Notes under the pieces: model-generated
What the model was told of the DNA's origin: nothing
Seen by the model: the letters and a program-made list of their open reading frames with translations, nothing else
The model's database searches: none
In this document: in pieces, positions 36,251-51,376 of the stretch
Numbering within the stretch: position 1 is the first letter of the stretch
How the letters are laid out: each line of letters opens with the position of its first letter
Assembly: GCA_014529385.2 (NCBI GenBank)
Contig: CM043949.1
Span: forward strand, 112,096,477-112,160,476
Origin: Adiantum capillus-veneris
Taxonomy: Eukaryota > Streptophyta > Polypodiopsida > Polypodiales > Pteridaceae
Reading direction: 5' to 3'
DNA length: 64,000 nt
Made by a program: the position numbers and the translations under genes

Positions 36251-39200
36251 ACAAATGCAGCCATTGTTGAGTCTTCTGTGAAAGGAGACTATGTTGCTGA
36301 TGTTGATGCAGAATGGGCTTTTAGCGCAGAGTGCACTTACAATCCTGCTATCCATGATGCATGCTTGTCAGTTGGTGCAGATTCACATGTGTGGTATTTC
36401 GACAGTGGTGCTACAAAGCACATTACCTCACATCGTGAATTGTTTACCTCTCTCGAGTCTGTCCCTCATGAGAATTCAGTCACTTGTGCCAACAATGCCT
36501 CTTATCCGGTTCAAGGAGTTGGAAAGATTGTGTTTACTGCTGCAAATGGCAGTTCCTTCACACTTGTTGATGCACTTTATGTACCTGGGATCAAGAAGAA
36601 TCTCTTGTCTGTATCCACACTTGCTAGACTTGGACTTGTAGTCAAATTTGTGGATGACAGATGTATAATTCATGATCTCAGTTTTGGTGATGAAATTGTT
36701 GCATCTGGCCTTTTGTGCCGTGGGCTGTAAAAGATCACTTTGTATGACAAGTGTGGGCAAAATTTTGCAAATGTTGTTGCAGATTCAAGGGCTATTTCAG
36801 ATGCAAAACTTTGGCATGCACGTTTTGGTCATCTGAATTTTGTCAATTTGCTGCGTTTGCAGAAATCTGATATGGTTGCTTCTTTGCCACCTCTTGAAGC
36901 ACCTGTCAAACATGTTTGTGAAGGCTGTATTTTGGGTAAGATATAACGTTCTAAGTTTCCAAAGGATGGTTCAGTTCGGGCCACATGCAGGTTGCAGCTT
37001 GTGCATAGTGATGATTGTGGGCCCATGCAAACTCTGTCCTTGGGCAATTACCTTTACTTCGTGACTTTCATTGATGATTACTCCAGGCATGCATGGGTAT
37101 TTCCCCTTAAAGCGAAGTCCGAAGTTTTTATGTGCTTCAATTAATTTCTGGCTATGGCTGAAAATTTCTCGAAATGTACTATGGGCACCCTCCATTCCAA
37201 TCGAGGGGGGGAGTATATGTCTCATGAATTTAATGCATTTCTGGCTAGTTGTGGGATCAAACACCAATGTACAGTGCCGTATACACCTCAGCAAAATGGT
37301 GTTGCTGAGAGGAAAAACAGGTCATTGACGGAAATGGCACGATGTATGGTCAAGCGTCAAGCTTTGCTGCATTATTTTTGGCTTGAGGCCATCATGTGTG
37401 CCAGTTATGTACTTAACACGTGTCCTACGAAAGCTTTGCAGTCTATTGCTCCATATGAAGCATGGCATGATAGAAAGCTTTCTATTGAGCACATGTGTGT
37501 TTTTGGTTGTTTGCCATATGCTTTGGTGCCACAAACAGAGGGCAAAAAATTGGATGATAAGGCTGTCAAATGTATTTTTGTTGGTTATAGTGCTGAAAGC
37601 AAAGGTTACAGGTTATATCATCCACAAACAAAGAGTATTCTGGTTCACGGGATGTAGTGTTTGTGGAAGATTCTATTCAGCCCTTACTGTGGAAGATTCT
37701 ATTCAGCCCTTGTTGTCATTTACTAGAGACAGTAATGTAAGCTCACATGACATTTATGACACTTTGTTGTCTCTTTTCAGTGGTGGAAATACGAATGTAA
37801 TTTCCAATGAGGAAAATGTACAGCCTATGGGGGTTTCTGAAAATGTTACAGATTAGCCTATTACTGATGTAGATGTACATGATATACTTGATGAGGAAAG
37901 GACTGAAAATGAGCAGGCTAGAGGTATGCCAAAATGGCTGGTGCACACTTTGCGTGACAGTAAATTGGATGCACCTTTGTCTAGTCGTACTCGTTCAGGC
38001 TCTTGCCATGCATCTTATGCATGAGATTGTTATGATTTGGCTGTGTCTAGCTTACATGATAATGAGGAGCCTCTGTCTTTTGATGAAGCACATAATTCAA
38101 AAAATTGGATGGCTGCCATGCAATCAGAATATGATGCACTTATAGAAAATGACACATGGACTTTACGTGATTTGCCTCCTGGCAAAAAGGCCATTGGTAC
38201 GAAGTGGGTTTACAAGTTGAAAAGCAAGCCGGATAGTGAGATCGATCACCATAACGCTCGACTTGTTGCAAAGGGTTATGCACAGCAAAAAGGCATAGAT
38301 TATGAAGAGACTTTTACTCCCACTTGTCGTATGACTACTGTGCGTTTTCTATGTGCATTGGCAACTCATTTTGGTTGGGATGTACATCAATCAGACATTG
38401 TTACTGCTTTCTTGAATTGTGACATCTTTGAGGAAGTTTATGTAACGCAGCCTCGCGGTTTTGTCATAAAAGGACAAGAGGACAAAGTGTGTAGATGTAA
38501 GAAGGCTTTGGATGGGTTGAAGCAATCTCCTCGTGCTTGGTATGAGAAAGCTGACACTCATTTGGTTAAACGAGGCTTTCGTAACAGTCCAACAGAAAGC
38601 ACATTGTATGTAAAGCGTGAGGGTGATGTACTTCTCATTGTGGTTCTTTACGTCGATGATTTGCTGATCACTGGACCAAATGAGAGACATATTGCTGAAT
38701 TTAAGGCTGATTTGAATGCTACTTTCAAGATGAAAGATTTGGGGCTGTTGCATCATTACTTGGGTATACAGTTTAAGCAATGTGATGGTGGTATTGCCTT
38801 GTGTCAGAAAAGTTAGATATAGACATTGCTATGTAAGTTTGGACTTGAGGATTGTAAACCTATTGCCACTCCCATGGAAACAGGTTTGAAGTTGAGTCTA
38901 CATGATGCTAGCGATCCTGCTGATGTCACTCTTTACCAAACTGCTATTGGCTGCCTCATTTATGTATGCAACACGAGGCCACATATTCAGTTTGCAGTCT
39001 CACAGTTCAACAGATTTATGCATAGCCCAGGGTCTAAGCATTGGTAGGCTGTCAAGAGGATTTTCCGCTACCTTAATGGCACTACATCTTGGTTTGTTTT
39101 ATCCCAAGGGGGGATCATTGCCGCCAGATTTACATGCTTTTTCGGACTCAGATTGGGCTGGTTGTTTTGACACGCGAGTGTCCACAAGTGGTTTTTGTTT

Positions 39201-39603
39201 CATGCTTGGCAGTTCATGTATATCATGGTTGAGCAAGAAGCAACCTACTGTGGCCACTTTGAGTTGTGAGACTGAGTACAAGGCAGTCTTCACAGCTACG
39301 GTTGAGTGTGTATGGCTCAGACGCTTGATGGCTGATTTGGGTGTTGGACAGGACACTGCCAACATTATCTACACTGACAGTCAGAGCACATTGGCAGTTG
39401 CGAGGAACCCAATTTTTCATGCTCGCACAAAGCACATTGAGGTGCATTACCACTATGTCAGGGAGAGGCTCTCAGTGGGAGAGATCAGCATGGCTTATGT
39501 GCCAACACATGACAACCTTGCAGATCTTTTCACAAAGGCATTGTCTCGTGAGAAGCTTGAAGCTTTCCGCAAAGCTTTGGGCTTACTCCCCTTTGTGGAC
39601 TGA
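36251..39603 (+). pseudogene. copia C pol (protease, integrase, RT, RNase H)
   Basis: The protease has an intact FDSGATKH site near 36401. The integrase zinc domain has H-x3-H-type residues at about 36815-36830 and CEGC at about 36915. The core starts with the first Asp near 37010 and its Glu lies in the VAERKN stretch near 37305. RT is open for 259 codons (38037-38816) with intact YVDDLLITG at about 38646. RNase H runs to 39603. Stops at about 36728, 36945, 37142, 37656, 37855, 38022, 38816 and 39047, plus a 26-bp tandem duplication near 37670-37720, inactivate it. It preserves the most complete RT of the window. Confidence 0.9.
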
Positions 39604-39668
39604 TCACGTCCTCAGGGCATGGCACTTCCCTTTACTCATGTGCCAGCTCTCGTTCACCGCATCACTCC

Positions 39669-39677
39669 AAGGGGGAT
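39669..39677 (+). other. Polypurine tract of copia C
   Basis: AAGGGGGAT immediately upstream of the 3' LTR. Confidence 0.82.
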
Positions 39678-39678
39678 T

Positions 39679-39905
39679 TGTTACCATATACATGTGGTAG
39701 TGATGTGTGTGAACACACTAGGACCGCCGGGGCATTTTTTCCCTCTTTAGGAGGTTTTTTCCCCTGAGCATTGTATATACGCGCATCACTCTAGGGCTAT
39801 CTATCTTTCCATTGCATAGTAAGTAACACACTCTCTATTGTGTGCCTCTAGCTTCCTTCGTCTTCTCCAAGCTGTGTGTGTTTCTCTGCAACCCTAATTC
39901 CAACA
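39679..39905 (+). repeat. 3' LTR of copia C
   Basis: 227 bp, TGTTACC to CCAACA, followed by target duplicate GTTAG. It lacks the fold-back insertion of its partner. Confidence 0.94.
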
Positions 39906-40494
39906 GTTAGTGTTACACCAAGGGCTTTGGACAAGTTCTAAAGCCAAGAAGCTGGGGATCTCAGATGGCATGTGCGCAAGATGTAAAAGGCATGAAGAGA
40001 TCGTTATCCATCTTTTTGTATCTTGTGATTCTAATTTCCTTTTCAAAGCTGAGATTCAAAAAGCAAACCATAAGGAAGGGATTATTCTCAGTTGGAGAAC
40101 CAATCTTCTTGGTGTTGTGCAGTTTTATGGATATACCACTATGGACTACCCTCAAGGATGCATTTTTATGGCAAATTTGGCTGAAGAGATGTAAAGCTAC
40201 TTTTGGTCCTAACCATTCTACATCCCGATTACCCTTGTCTTTTAGTTTCAGAGAAATTATGTTGGACTGAATTAATCTGGTCAAGGATGCCTCACCTATT
40301 GAGGTCAAGGCTATTTAGAAAGTTGTTAGATGACAAAGGTGGAGGCACCTGTGTTTTCCTGTATGATTCTTCTAGACTTTGCCTTGCTCAGAGATACCTT
40401 CATTTGTAGATGACCCTTTCCCTCCCGAGGGGCTTTTGTGCTTCTCCTTTTTCCATAATTCTCCTCTTTTCTAACCAGGGGGGAAAAAAAAAAA
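39906..40494 (+). pseudogene. LINE ORF2 tail (zf-RVT), 3' UTR and poly-A
   Basis: After the target duplicate the frame reads a zf-RVT motif: LGISDGMCARCKRHEEIVIHL, then FVSC (C-x2-C, H-x4-C, about 39950-40030). The short 3' UTR ends in a G-run and eleven A's at 40482-40494, the LINE tail. The LINE therefore ends about 460 bp upstream of the reductase start codon. Confidence 0.75.
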
Positions 40495-40673
40495 CTTCTT
40501 TATGCGATGTAAGAGCGAAAATGCCAGTATTGTGTAAAATTTCAGAAATTTAGTTCGTTTCCGGGCCCTCGAACTTGTCTGGTCGTGAAGGTCACAGCCT
40601 CACAGGGCAGGACCGTCATGAAGTTTCTTCTCTACCAATGAAGCGAGCTGCGGCATAAAGATAGGTCCTACGG

Positions 40674-40718
40674 TTCTCTCTCTCTATCTCTCTCTCTCTC
40701 TCTCTCCCCCCCCCCCCC
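40674..40718. repeat. (CT)n tract followed by a C-run
   Basis: CT dinucleotides with one interruption, then about 14 C's. Confidence 0.93.
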
Positions 40719-40904
40719 CAAACACACAACGCATTTTTTGTCACTTATTATTACGCTGAACACCTGCGCTGGAAGCCTGCAACTCTTGTTGGTTTTCAAA
40801 AAAAAGTTGTGTCTTCCGGGGTGCACACGATCCCTATCCGGTAGGCAAAGGCCCAGAGCGGTCACATAAACGGTAAGCGTTAAGGCACATAAAGCCAGTG
40901 TTCT

Positions 40905-40907
<3 letters not shown>

Positions 40908-40940
<33 letters not shown>
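40908..40940. repeat. (GA)n tract in the 5' leader of the reductase gene
   Basis: Sixteen GA units end 16 bp upstream of the start codon. Such GA-rich leaders bind GAGA-type (BBR/BPC) regulators in plants; that role here is inference. A complementary CT tract lies 200 bp upstream. Confidence 0.85.
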
Positions 40941-40942
<2 letters not shown>

Positions 40943-40955
40943 AAGAGAGGGAGCA

Positions 40956-42497
40956 ATGGAGTGCTGGCCCTGGCGGGTGGTCGTAGTGCTTGGGGTGCTG
41001 GCGGGGATTTGCTGGGCGGACGCCAGGAGGCGGCGGTTCAAGCACATAGCTTCTTTGCGAGGGAAGCACGTGGTGATAACGGGTGGCTCCAGCGGCATCG
41101 GGCTGTCCATCGCCCAGCAGTGCGCGGCTGAGGGCGCCTATCTGACGCTCATAGCGCGAACCCTCCCTAAGCTGGAGGACGCCCGGCGCCACATAATCGC
41201 CTCCCTCAACCTCCCCACCGACAGCATCCGCCTGAAGGTGACGCCCTCCGTAATTAAACAGCACATCCCGCCATCCAATTTGGCATCTCTTTTCTGCTAT
41301 GCTCAAAGCTAAGGTCTAATGTTGTTGCTGCTACAGTCGGTGGATGTGGGCAATGCAGAGGCTGTGGCTGTGGCCATTCGTGACAGCTTCGAGTGGCGCC
41401 CCATCGATGTGTTGGTGTGCAGTGCCGGTATTCTGCAGCCTAACTTCGTGGAGGACATGAAGCCCAGCCGGCTGGAGGAGGTCACACGCACCAACATTCT
41501 GGGCGTCATGTTCCCCATTCAGTCCACCATTCCCCTCATGAAGACCCGCAGCGCCCACCACCCATCGTCCATCGTCATCGTCGGCTCCCTCTCCGCATGT
41601 GTAAGCGCAGCTTCTCTTTCCTCTTTTGAATGCTCCATAGGCGACATGCAGTATCCGCTGCGCGCCGAGTGCTTCTCCACTCCGTGACCAGCGGGACCAA
41701 TCCTTTACTGCCTGCTGTCATCCACGTGAGCAAGCGCACCTGCTGCTCAAGGTTGGGCAGCCCGTGCAAAATCAGTCTCAGCTACCTGAGAAACTTCTAC
41801 AATATCCTATGTGCCTATTTAATGCAAATGCTTTATTAATTGAGTTTTTGCAGGTCTTCTTATACGGCACAAACATCTACTCGCCAACCAAATGTGCTTT
41901 AAAGGGGCTTGCCGAACTATTGAAGTTTGAGTTACTACCATACAAGATCGGGGTGACCCTTTCTTGCCCTTCCTTCACACAAACGCCTATGCTTGCAGAA
42001 GGTTATAGCCCGTCCCCACACCTACCCACACATGCATACTATTTTGGCATGATAAAACATGCCCTACAAGAAAAGGGATATTGTGCACTTTGTGTGTTCT
42101 CTTTGCATTGTATTAGACTTGTTGCATTTGGAAATGTTGCCACACTTTGCATACAATGACTTACCCATAATCTCTTTGGCTAGCAGCTTTTGACGAGGCT
42201 GAAGAGTTTGTAGCAATGGGCGAGAAGATCTATCTCGTTGCTATTAAAGAGTTACCTGACGACGTCGCACGGTTCACTATTGAGGGCTTCAAGCGAAATG
42301 AGTTTTTTGTGAGCACCACATACCAAGGCGTTCTGGTGAGGACATTAGGTCGAGGTTTTGTACCCCCAGACTCTTTTCTCACCCTCTTGGTGGAAGTCCT
42401 CCTCATTGTGCCCCTTAGGATTTTGACATTCATGTGGGGAATCTACGCCAAGCATGTCTTGCTCACAAATGAAGTGCCCATCAAGAGGAAAGTCTAA
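40956..42497 (+). CDS. TSC10: 3-ketodihydrosphingosine reductase (TSC10/KDSR-type SDR), four exons
   Basis: Reduces 3-ketodihydrosphinganine to dihydrosphinganine with NADPH, the second step of sphingolipid synthesis at the ER. Exons: 40956-41237, 41337-41600, 41854-42001, 42187-42497, all with GT-AG introns of 99, 252-253 and 185 bp; phases 0, 0 and 1 give 334 residues, close to Arabidopsis TSC10A. An N-terminal hydrophobic segment spans residues 8-20. The cofactor motif TGGSSGIG is at 42-49. The catalytic tetrad is N147, S178, Y191 and K195 (YSPTK), with exact Ser-Tyr spacing. The C-terminal hydrophobic segment lies near 285-320. The usual NAG motif is CSAG. The start is the first ATG after the GA leader. 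No stops or frameshifts; this is the only intact host gene seen. Exons 1-2 are GC-rich, exons 3-4 much less so. Other SDRs (11-beta-HSD-like) are less likely because of length and C-terminal membrane region. Confidence 0.9.
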
Positions 42498-42703
42498 ACT
42501 TCCCATTCATTGAAATATGCCACATGCTTTAGCATGTGCTTCCCTTTCTGTCTAATTTTGTATTTCTACAACATTGAGAACAATGATGCTCGAATTATGG
42601 AATCATTTCTTCACTTTTGGGCAAGGACGTGGGGGAACAATGATATTGAAACAATACACTTCAATGGTACTGACATTGAAAAGAAAATGGTATGTAGAAG
42701 AAT

Positions 42704-42833
42704 ATTCTCTCTCTCTCTCTCTCTCTCATACATACATGATATGGGTTGCGTATTCTTCAAGTATGTCATCCAAAATGAGAATATTCTCTCTCTCTCTCTC
42801 TCTCTCTCTCATACATACATGATATGGGTTGTG

Positions 42834-42901
<68 letters not shown>
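42704..42901. repeat. Duplicated CT microsatellite cassette ending in (CT)n(AC)n
   Basis: The cassette GAATATTC, (TC)n, ATACATACATGATATGGGTTG occurs at about 42701-42748 and again at about 42780-42831. A third TC run (42837-42868) follows, turning into AC (42869-42901). Confidence 0.93.
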
Positions 42902-42902
<1 letters not shown>

Positions 42903-43229
42903 CTCCTAAAGAAAATCAGATGGGTAGCACATGCCAACTCCAAAGCCAACAATTCATTGATCTACTTTATTGTTTAATTCTTGCACACAAAATGGTGGGT
43001 TCTTTGTAAGCAAAGAGTTTAAGAGGCTTCAGGTTTCGCCCAGTGTCTTCCATGGCTTTGCCTTGAGAAAGCTTCACAAAATAGTGTACGAGATATCTTG
43101 CCTAAGAAATCAACACATTCTAGATGTTACCATCTTACATGTACTCCCCTTCAAGCAATCATGACCGTAGTATTTGGAAAGGTTTCAAGTTTACAACCAT
43201 GCTAGCAAGTAGATTAGAAATAACACAAA

Positions 43230-43231
43230 AT

Positions 43232-43280
<49 letters not shown>
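43230..43280. repeat. Compound microsatellite (TC)n(AC)n
   Basis: About nine TC units followed by about sixteen AC units. Confidence 0.95.
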
Positions 43281-43284
<4 letters not shown>

Positions 43285-44274
43285 GATAGACAAACACACC
43301 AAAACAAATATAGTGTAGAAAGAAATAATAAAACATAACATACATCTCTGAACTTATTGGTTCCCTACCTATGATACTACATTGAATGGGATTATGTGAA
43401 AAGTCGTTTGATGCAAAAAGAAGAGATGTTTTGAGTATTGTAAGAGTGTCTACACATAGGCCTTCCAAACTGGATGGCCTTCCAAATTGGAAGGCTCACC
43501 TTTTTGAAGGTTGTGCATTCCCATAGGTGATCTTCTAGCAAGTAGATAGGTGGGGTCCCATTAGAGCTGCCAAATGAGGACAAAAAGAAAACTTTTGATA
43601 GGAGGTAAAAGGATCTAGTTGACCTGCTCTATCAGGTCATTTCCAATTCAGAAGGCCTTCCAAAATGTGGAGGGTGGTTCAAGGACCCTCTATAATAGAG
43701 GTGCTTCCAAGATGTGCACCGTATTTAATGTGGTGGTGGTGAATGCCTATGTTACTGCATTTTTAAACTTTAAAGGCCCTCTAGAAACACCACTATCGGG
43801 TCTATGTGAAGGTGCTCTTAATCTTGGTAGTGCCATTGAAGATCTCTATCCATTGTTGTCACACCTTCTTCAATTCATCACACCTATTGTGACATGCTAC
43901 AACAATGTAGGTGGGAAGGGCCTACCTTTGGGGAGAGAGGTGCACGCATCTTGATCCAAAAATGAAGAATGGTTGACATGAAGGAGTTGATGGTAGAGGC
44001 TCTTTGAGAAATCTTTTTGAGTCCTTTAGTTAATGAGGAATAGGATAGGTATGAATCTTGGTGGATGGTCGCTTGTAGCTGCCATTGATGCTTCATTGAT
44101 GGTAATTCTTCGTGCATGCCCAATATCTTCTTTATCCCTTTTGCATTCTCTAATCTTGTGCATCATTGTGCATTTGGAAGGAAGACGAAGTTGTGTTATA
44201 TCTGATGAGTCGGTAAGCATAGATTTTGCTAGCTCTGAACTTTGATGTAGATTAGATATACCCTTCGATGGCGG

Positions 44275-44380
<106 letters not shown>

Positions 44381-44636
44381 TCGTTGTATAGACGTGCTGC
44401 TAGTGAATAATGCATGATGCTGGTTGGACGTAGGAAATGCTACCACGTGGGGCTATCGAAATCCCTCGCCCCTTTGCAAAACTAAAGGGTTGTGAAGAGC
44501 TTTGGCCCTCTTGCTAGTCATCGGTTATTAACAATGACTACCTACAAACTCTTAAAGTATAGCCAAGCTTACATGGGCAATGCCAAATCTAACATGTTTG
44601 TCAATGTTGGCCATCTCAACACTATTTTAGTGCACC

Positions 44637-45797
44637 TTTCTCCCAGCTAAAGAAGCATACATGTCTTCCTTTGAGCAATAAAACATGCTAGTACATGGGA
44701 GTGCATGAGCCCCCGCAATGCAGAAATAAGGAAAGAAAGAACTTTTTATCCAAGTTGTACAATCAAGAGGATTACCATCCATCCTCAATAGAGCCAAATA
44801 AAGAAAATGCCTATACAACAGGCAGTCAAATGTCCCCCAAACTTTCCAATGCAAAGATCTTTGGGAGTCACGACCCAAAGTGTTGCAAATATAAGCATTA
44901 GTGCCAACAGTTAGGGTAGTGCTCAAAAGAAAACCATTCTGCAACGTTACAACTTGACGGCTAGCATCAGCTTCCCTCGAACACGTCTTGTGGTTGCTTC
45001 GATCAAAAATAAAAAATCATGAATTTCAAGAAAATGTTGGAGTATGGCTTGCCTTTGTTGGATGAATGCAAAGATGTGACACAAAGGAGGTAGCAAACAA
45101 TTTACAATCTGATGGCTACAAAAGCTCATCTTAAGGAAGCATAAGACAAAACCAGTAAGGGAGCCCACAACCTCCATCAAGGTAGAAAGTTTGCAATTGA
45201 ATTTGTCTTGCATATAAAACAATTGATGGAAGGTCAAGGGAATGCATGCATGCTTTGTTCCCCTACGTCTTTCTCCTAGTTGAAGAAGCATACATGTCTT
45301 CCTTTGAGCCATAAAACATGCCAATGATGCCACACACTTTAAAATCCATGGGAGTGCATGAGCGCTCTCAATGTAGAAATAAGGGAAGAATGATCGTTTT
45401 TATCCAAGTTGTAAACTTGTAGGGACAACTAATCATCCTCAACAGAGGCAGATAAATAAAATGCAGGTACAACAAGCACTCGAATGTCCCCCAAACATGC
45501 CAATGTGAATATCTTTATAAGTCATCACCCAAAGTGTTGAAAATATAAACATTAGTGCCAACAAAAAGTGCAGTGCTTAAAAGCTCCATAGCTATAAGAT
45601 CAAAAGTAGACCATTCTACAACGTTGAAACTTGACAGCTAGCATCGGGTCCATTAGAACACATCTTCTGACTAATTCGATAAAAAACAAAAGATCATAAT
45701 TTCAAGTAATTATTGGAGGATGACTTGCCTTTATTGACTGAATGAAAAGATATAATAGAAAAGAAGGTGGCAAACAATTTACACTATGGGTGTATGC
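44637..45797. repeat. Two-copy tandem repeat, period about 650 bp
   Basis: The segment 44637-45110 recurs at about 45268-45797 with many substitutions and small indels. Anchors include GGGAGTGCATGAGC (44697 and 45350), AATGTCCCCCAAAC (44829 and 45484) and CAAACAATTTACA (45095 and 45772). Minus-strand open frames of 105 and 128 codons in unit 1 are not kept in unit 2, so I do not call genes. Confidence 0.8.
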
Positions 45798-45843
45798 ATG
45801 AATAGGTGGTACACTACCTACCAAACTTTAGGGGTAGGAGCTA

Positions 45844-45875
45844 GGAGATAGCTCAGTTGGTAAAAGAGGATGCTC
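45844..45875 (+). other. tRNA-like 5' half (A-box), SINE head or tRNA fragment
   Basis: GGAGATAGCTCAGTTGGTAA contains TAGCTCAGTTGG, an exact match to the polymerase III A-box consensus TRGCNNAGYNGG. No B-box follows within 100 bp and the sequence runs into gypsy gag, so it is a fragment and not a functional tRNA. Confidence 0.5.
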
Positions 45876-46658
45876 ATTGCCGAGGAAAAGCAAAAATTCT
45901 GTGCGGGATTACCTGAAGAGATGACTGAGTACGTCAACTCTCAATGGTCTAGTTCTATCATCGAAGTAATCCACCATACCATGGTTGCTTCGCGCATCAA
46001 TTACCAACAAGGGGCTAGACAAAATGTCAAGCCCATGGAAAACAAAGACAAGAGTGATGCAAAGGGGAAAACTAATGCCCAAAATTCTTCCCAAGGAAAT
46101 TCCAACAACAACAATCGGTCCAAGGAGAAGGGAGTTTACAAAGGTAAAAACAAACTCTCTCTTGAAGAGCTTGAAGCTTTTCCCAAGGACCATAAGTGTT
46201 TCAAGTGTGGGGAGCAAGGACATGGCTATCGTTCTTGCCCCCAAAAAGAATGCTCGCAGTGAGACTCCTAGAGCTTCCACCATCGAAGCTCCAAAAGAGG
46301 ATGCTTTATTGCAAAGGATCACCTCTCTCCTACGCTTGGGGAAAGGTAAGGGAGTATGATGCCTTCATCTTGTTTGACCTTGGCTCTACTCACAACTTCA
46401 TATCAACGGAGTTGGCCACCAAGTTGGGCATACAAGATTTCGAGATGGGAGATACTGTAACTACCGATACAGATTTCAAGAGACAGCAAGCCTCCGTTAC
46501 TCCCTTGATTGGAAAGTTGCGGCTTCATGTCCAAAGCTACGTCGACAAAGAAGACTTTTTCATCTCACGTCTCCAACATGAGGATGTTATCCTAGGGGCA
46601 CCATGGTTCAACCGCATGGCTTCCAACATGAAGTTCCCTGAAAGGCAAATCTACTTCA
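45870..46658 (+). pseudogene. Ty3/gypsy gag C-terminus and protease fragment
   Basis: The frame 45870-46262 carries the end of a gypsy capsid (KFCAGLPEEMTEYV), a Gln/Asn-rich spacer and a CCHC knuckle (CFKCGEQGHGYRSC, about 46198-46241). After a frameshift near 46250 a retropepsin follows (46340-46640) with FDLGSTHNFIS in place of DSGSTHNFIS: the conserved Ser next to the catalytic Asp is Leu, one C-to-T change. It ends with ILGAPWF (I-L-G-x-x-W). The 5' end is cut near the tRNA-like sequence and the 3' end by copia D, so RT is absent. Confidence 0.85.
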
Positions 46659-50364
<3,706 letters not shown>

Positions 50365-51357
50365 TGTTGTTTATATACTTGGTGTCCCTGGACACCAAAC
50401 ATGATGTTATGCATGTGTTTGGAGGTCATAACAACATATAAGTGCCCACCTAGCCAAGGCGTTCGTTGGGTCAGTCGGCCAAAGTTTTGATGTGGTCACA
50501 TTATTTTCCAATGTTTAATACATCAAACCCTGTAAAAGCCTAATGTCAATCGTCTATGTCAAGTCTAAGTCAAAGATGTAATTTTTCCAATGATGTATGT
50601 AAAGGTCCATGAGAAGTTGGCTGCCCGCTGGCCACTTTAGAAAGCCCTAGGTATATAATACACTAAGGTTAGTGGGAAAGGGGACATTATTTTTTGAAGA
50701 TAAGGGACTTCTGCGTTATGTACAGAGAGCTACCTCTTTGCTCCAACTTGTAATCATCGCTTCTGGGGCTACGGTAATCCAAATTCAGTTTTGTTTCTTG
50801 CATTGTGTTCCTCTTACTCTGCCCTTTCATTCAAGTGTAAGCATCCAAGATTCGGTGAAGGTTTCAAACGCATCCGTTTAGGCCTTAAATTGCTGTTTTG
50901 AGTGTTTATATGCGTATTTTATGTTGTTTTGACCCTAGGAGAGGCTTTAGGTACCTAAAAACGACCCTTTAGGATCTTCCGTTTACTGTTTTTGCGTACT
51001 TTGGGACGAACGATCGCGATCGTTGTACCTCTCCAGAATGCTGTGACAGTGATAGGATATGTTCCTGATAGTCCCCTGTAGCTTCTCTTCAAGTTCCGTG
51101 CGATTCCGATATGATTTGCATGGTGAACGGGCATGATGACTGTAGAGCTGTGTAGAAGGACATAGGCAAATAACTTGGCTTTAGTGCGTTTGATTTGCTT
51201 GTAGAGTTAGTAGTTGCATCTCTTCGAGTTCACTTCATTAGGATGGACACCCTAGTGAGTTTCCATGCCTCATCCGAGTCGCTTCCCCTGTATCGATAAT
51301 TTTATGTTGATGCTTGAGAGCTATGCTATGGACGTCCGTCGCGGCGACCCGCAAACA
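50365..51357 (+). repeat. Candidate 5' LTR of a Tat/Athila-like Ty3/gypsy element
   Basis: The right end (GCAAACA) is fixed by a perfect tRNA-Asp primer site one base later. The left end, TGTTGTTTATATAC at 50365, is the best TG start but unverified; length is then 993 bp. A TATATAATA box lies at about 50653. Parts match the minus-strand units at 28800-30475. One copy of the CGATCGCGATCG motif is inside (51011-51030). Confidence 0.65.
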
Positions 51358-51358
51358 T

Positions 51359-51376
51359 TGGCGCCGTTGCCGGGGA
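51359..51376 (+). other. Primer binding site (tRNA-Asp), Tat/Athila type
   Basis: TGGCGCCGTTGCCGGGGA, complementary to the 3' end of plant tRNA-Asp and characteristic of Tat/Athila/Ogre elements. Confidence 0.92.

Larger units (their letters stand above)
34666..39905 (+). mobile_element. Ty1/copia retrotransposon C, near full length
   Basis: 5240 bp with both LTRs, primer site, gag, pol and polypurine tract, flanked by the exact 5-bp target duplication GTTAG (34661-34665 and 39906-39910). The LTRs differ at only about nine positions by eye, apart from a ~43-bp insertion in the 5' LTR, so it is younger than A. Stops still break gag and pol. It disrupts the LINE ORF2 tail, so it is the latest of the three events at this place. 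Confidence 0.95.

Noticed and set aside
40668..41306. 212-codon minus-strand frame opposite the reductase
   Set aside because: It runs antisense through exon 1 and the CT/GA tracts; its composition includes long dipeptide repeats. The plus-strand gene has full motif support.
42510..43318. Overlapping frames rich in Ser-Leu and Thr-His near the reductase 3' end
   Set aside because: Driven by CT and AC microsatellites; no conserved domain.
45844..45920. Functional tRNA gene
   Set aside because: Only the 5' half with an A-box is present; no anticodon stem, T-loop or B-box follows.
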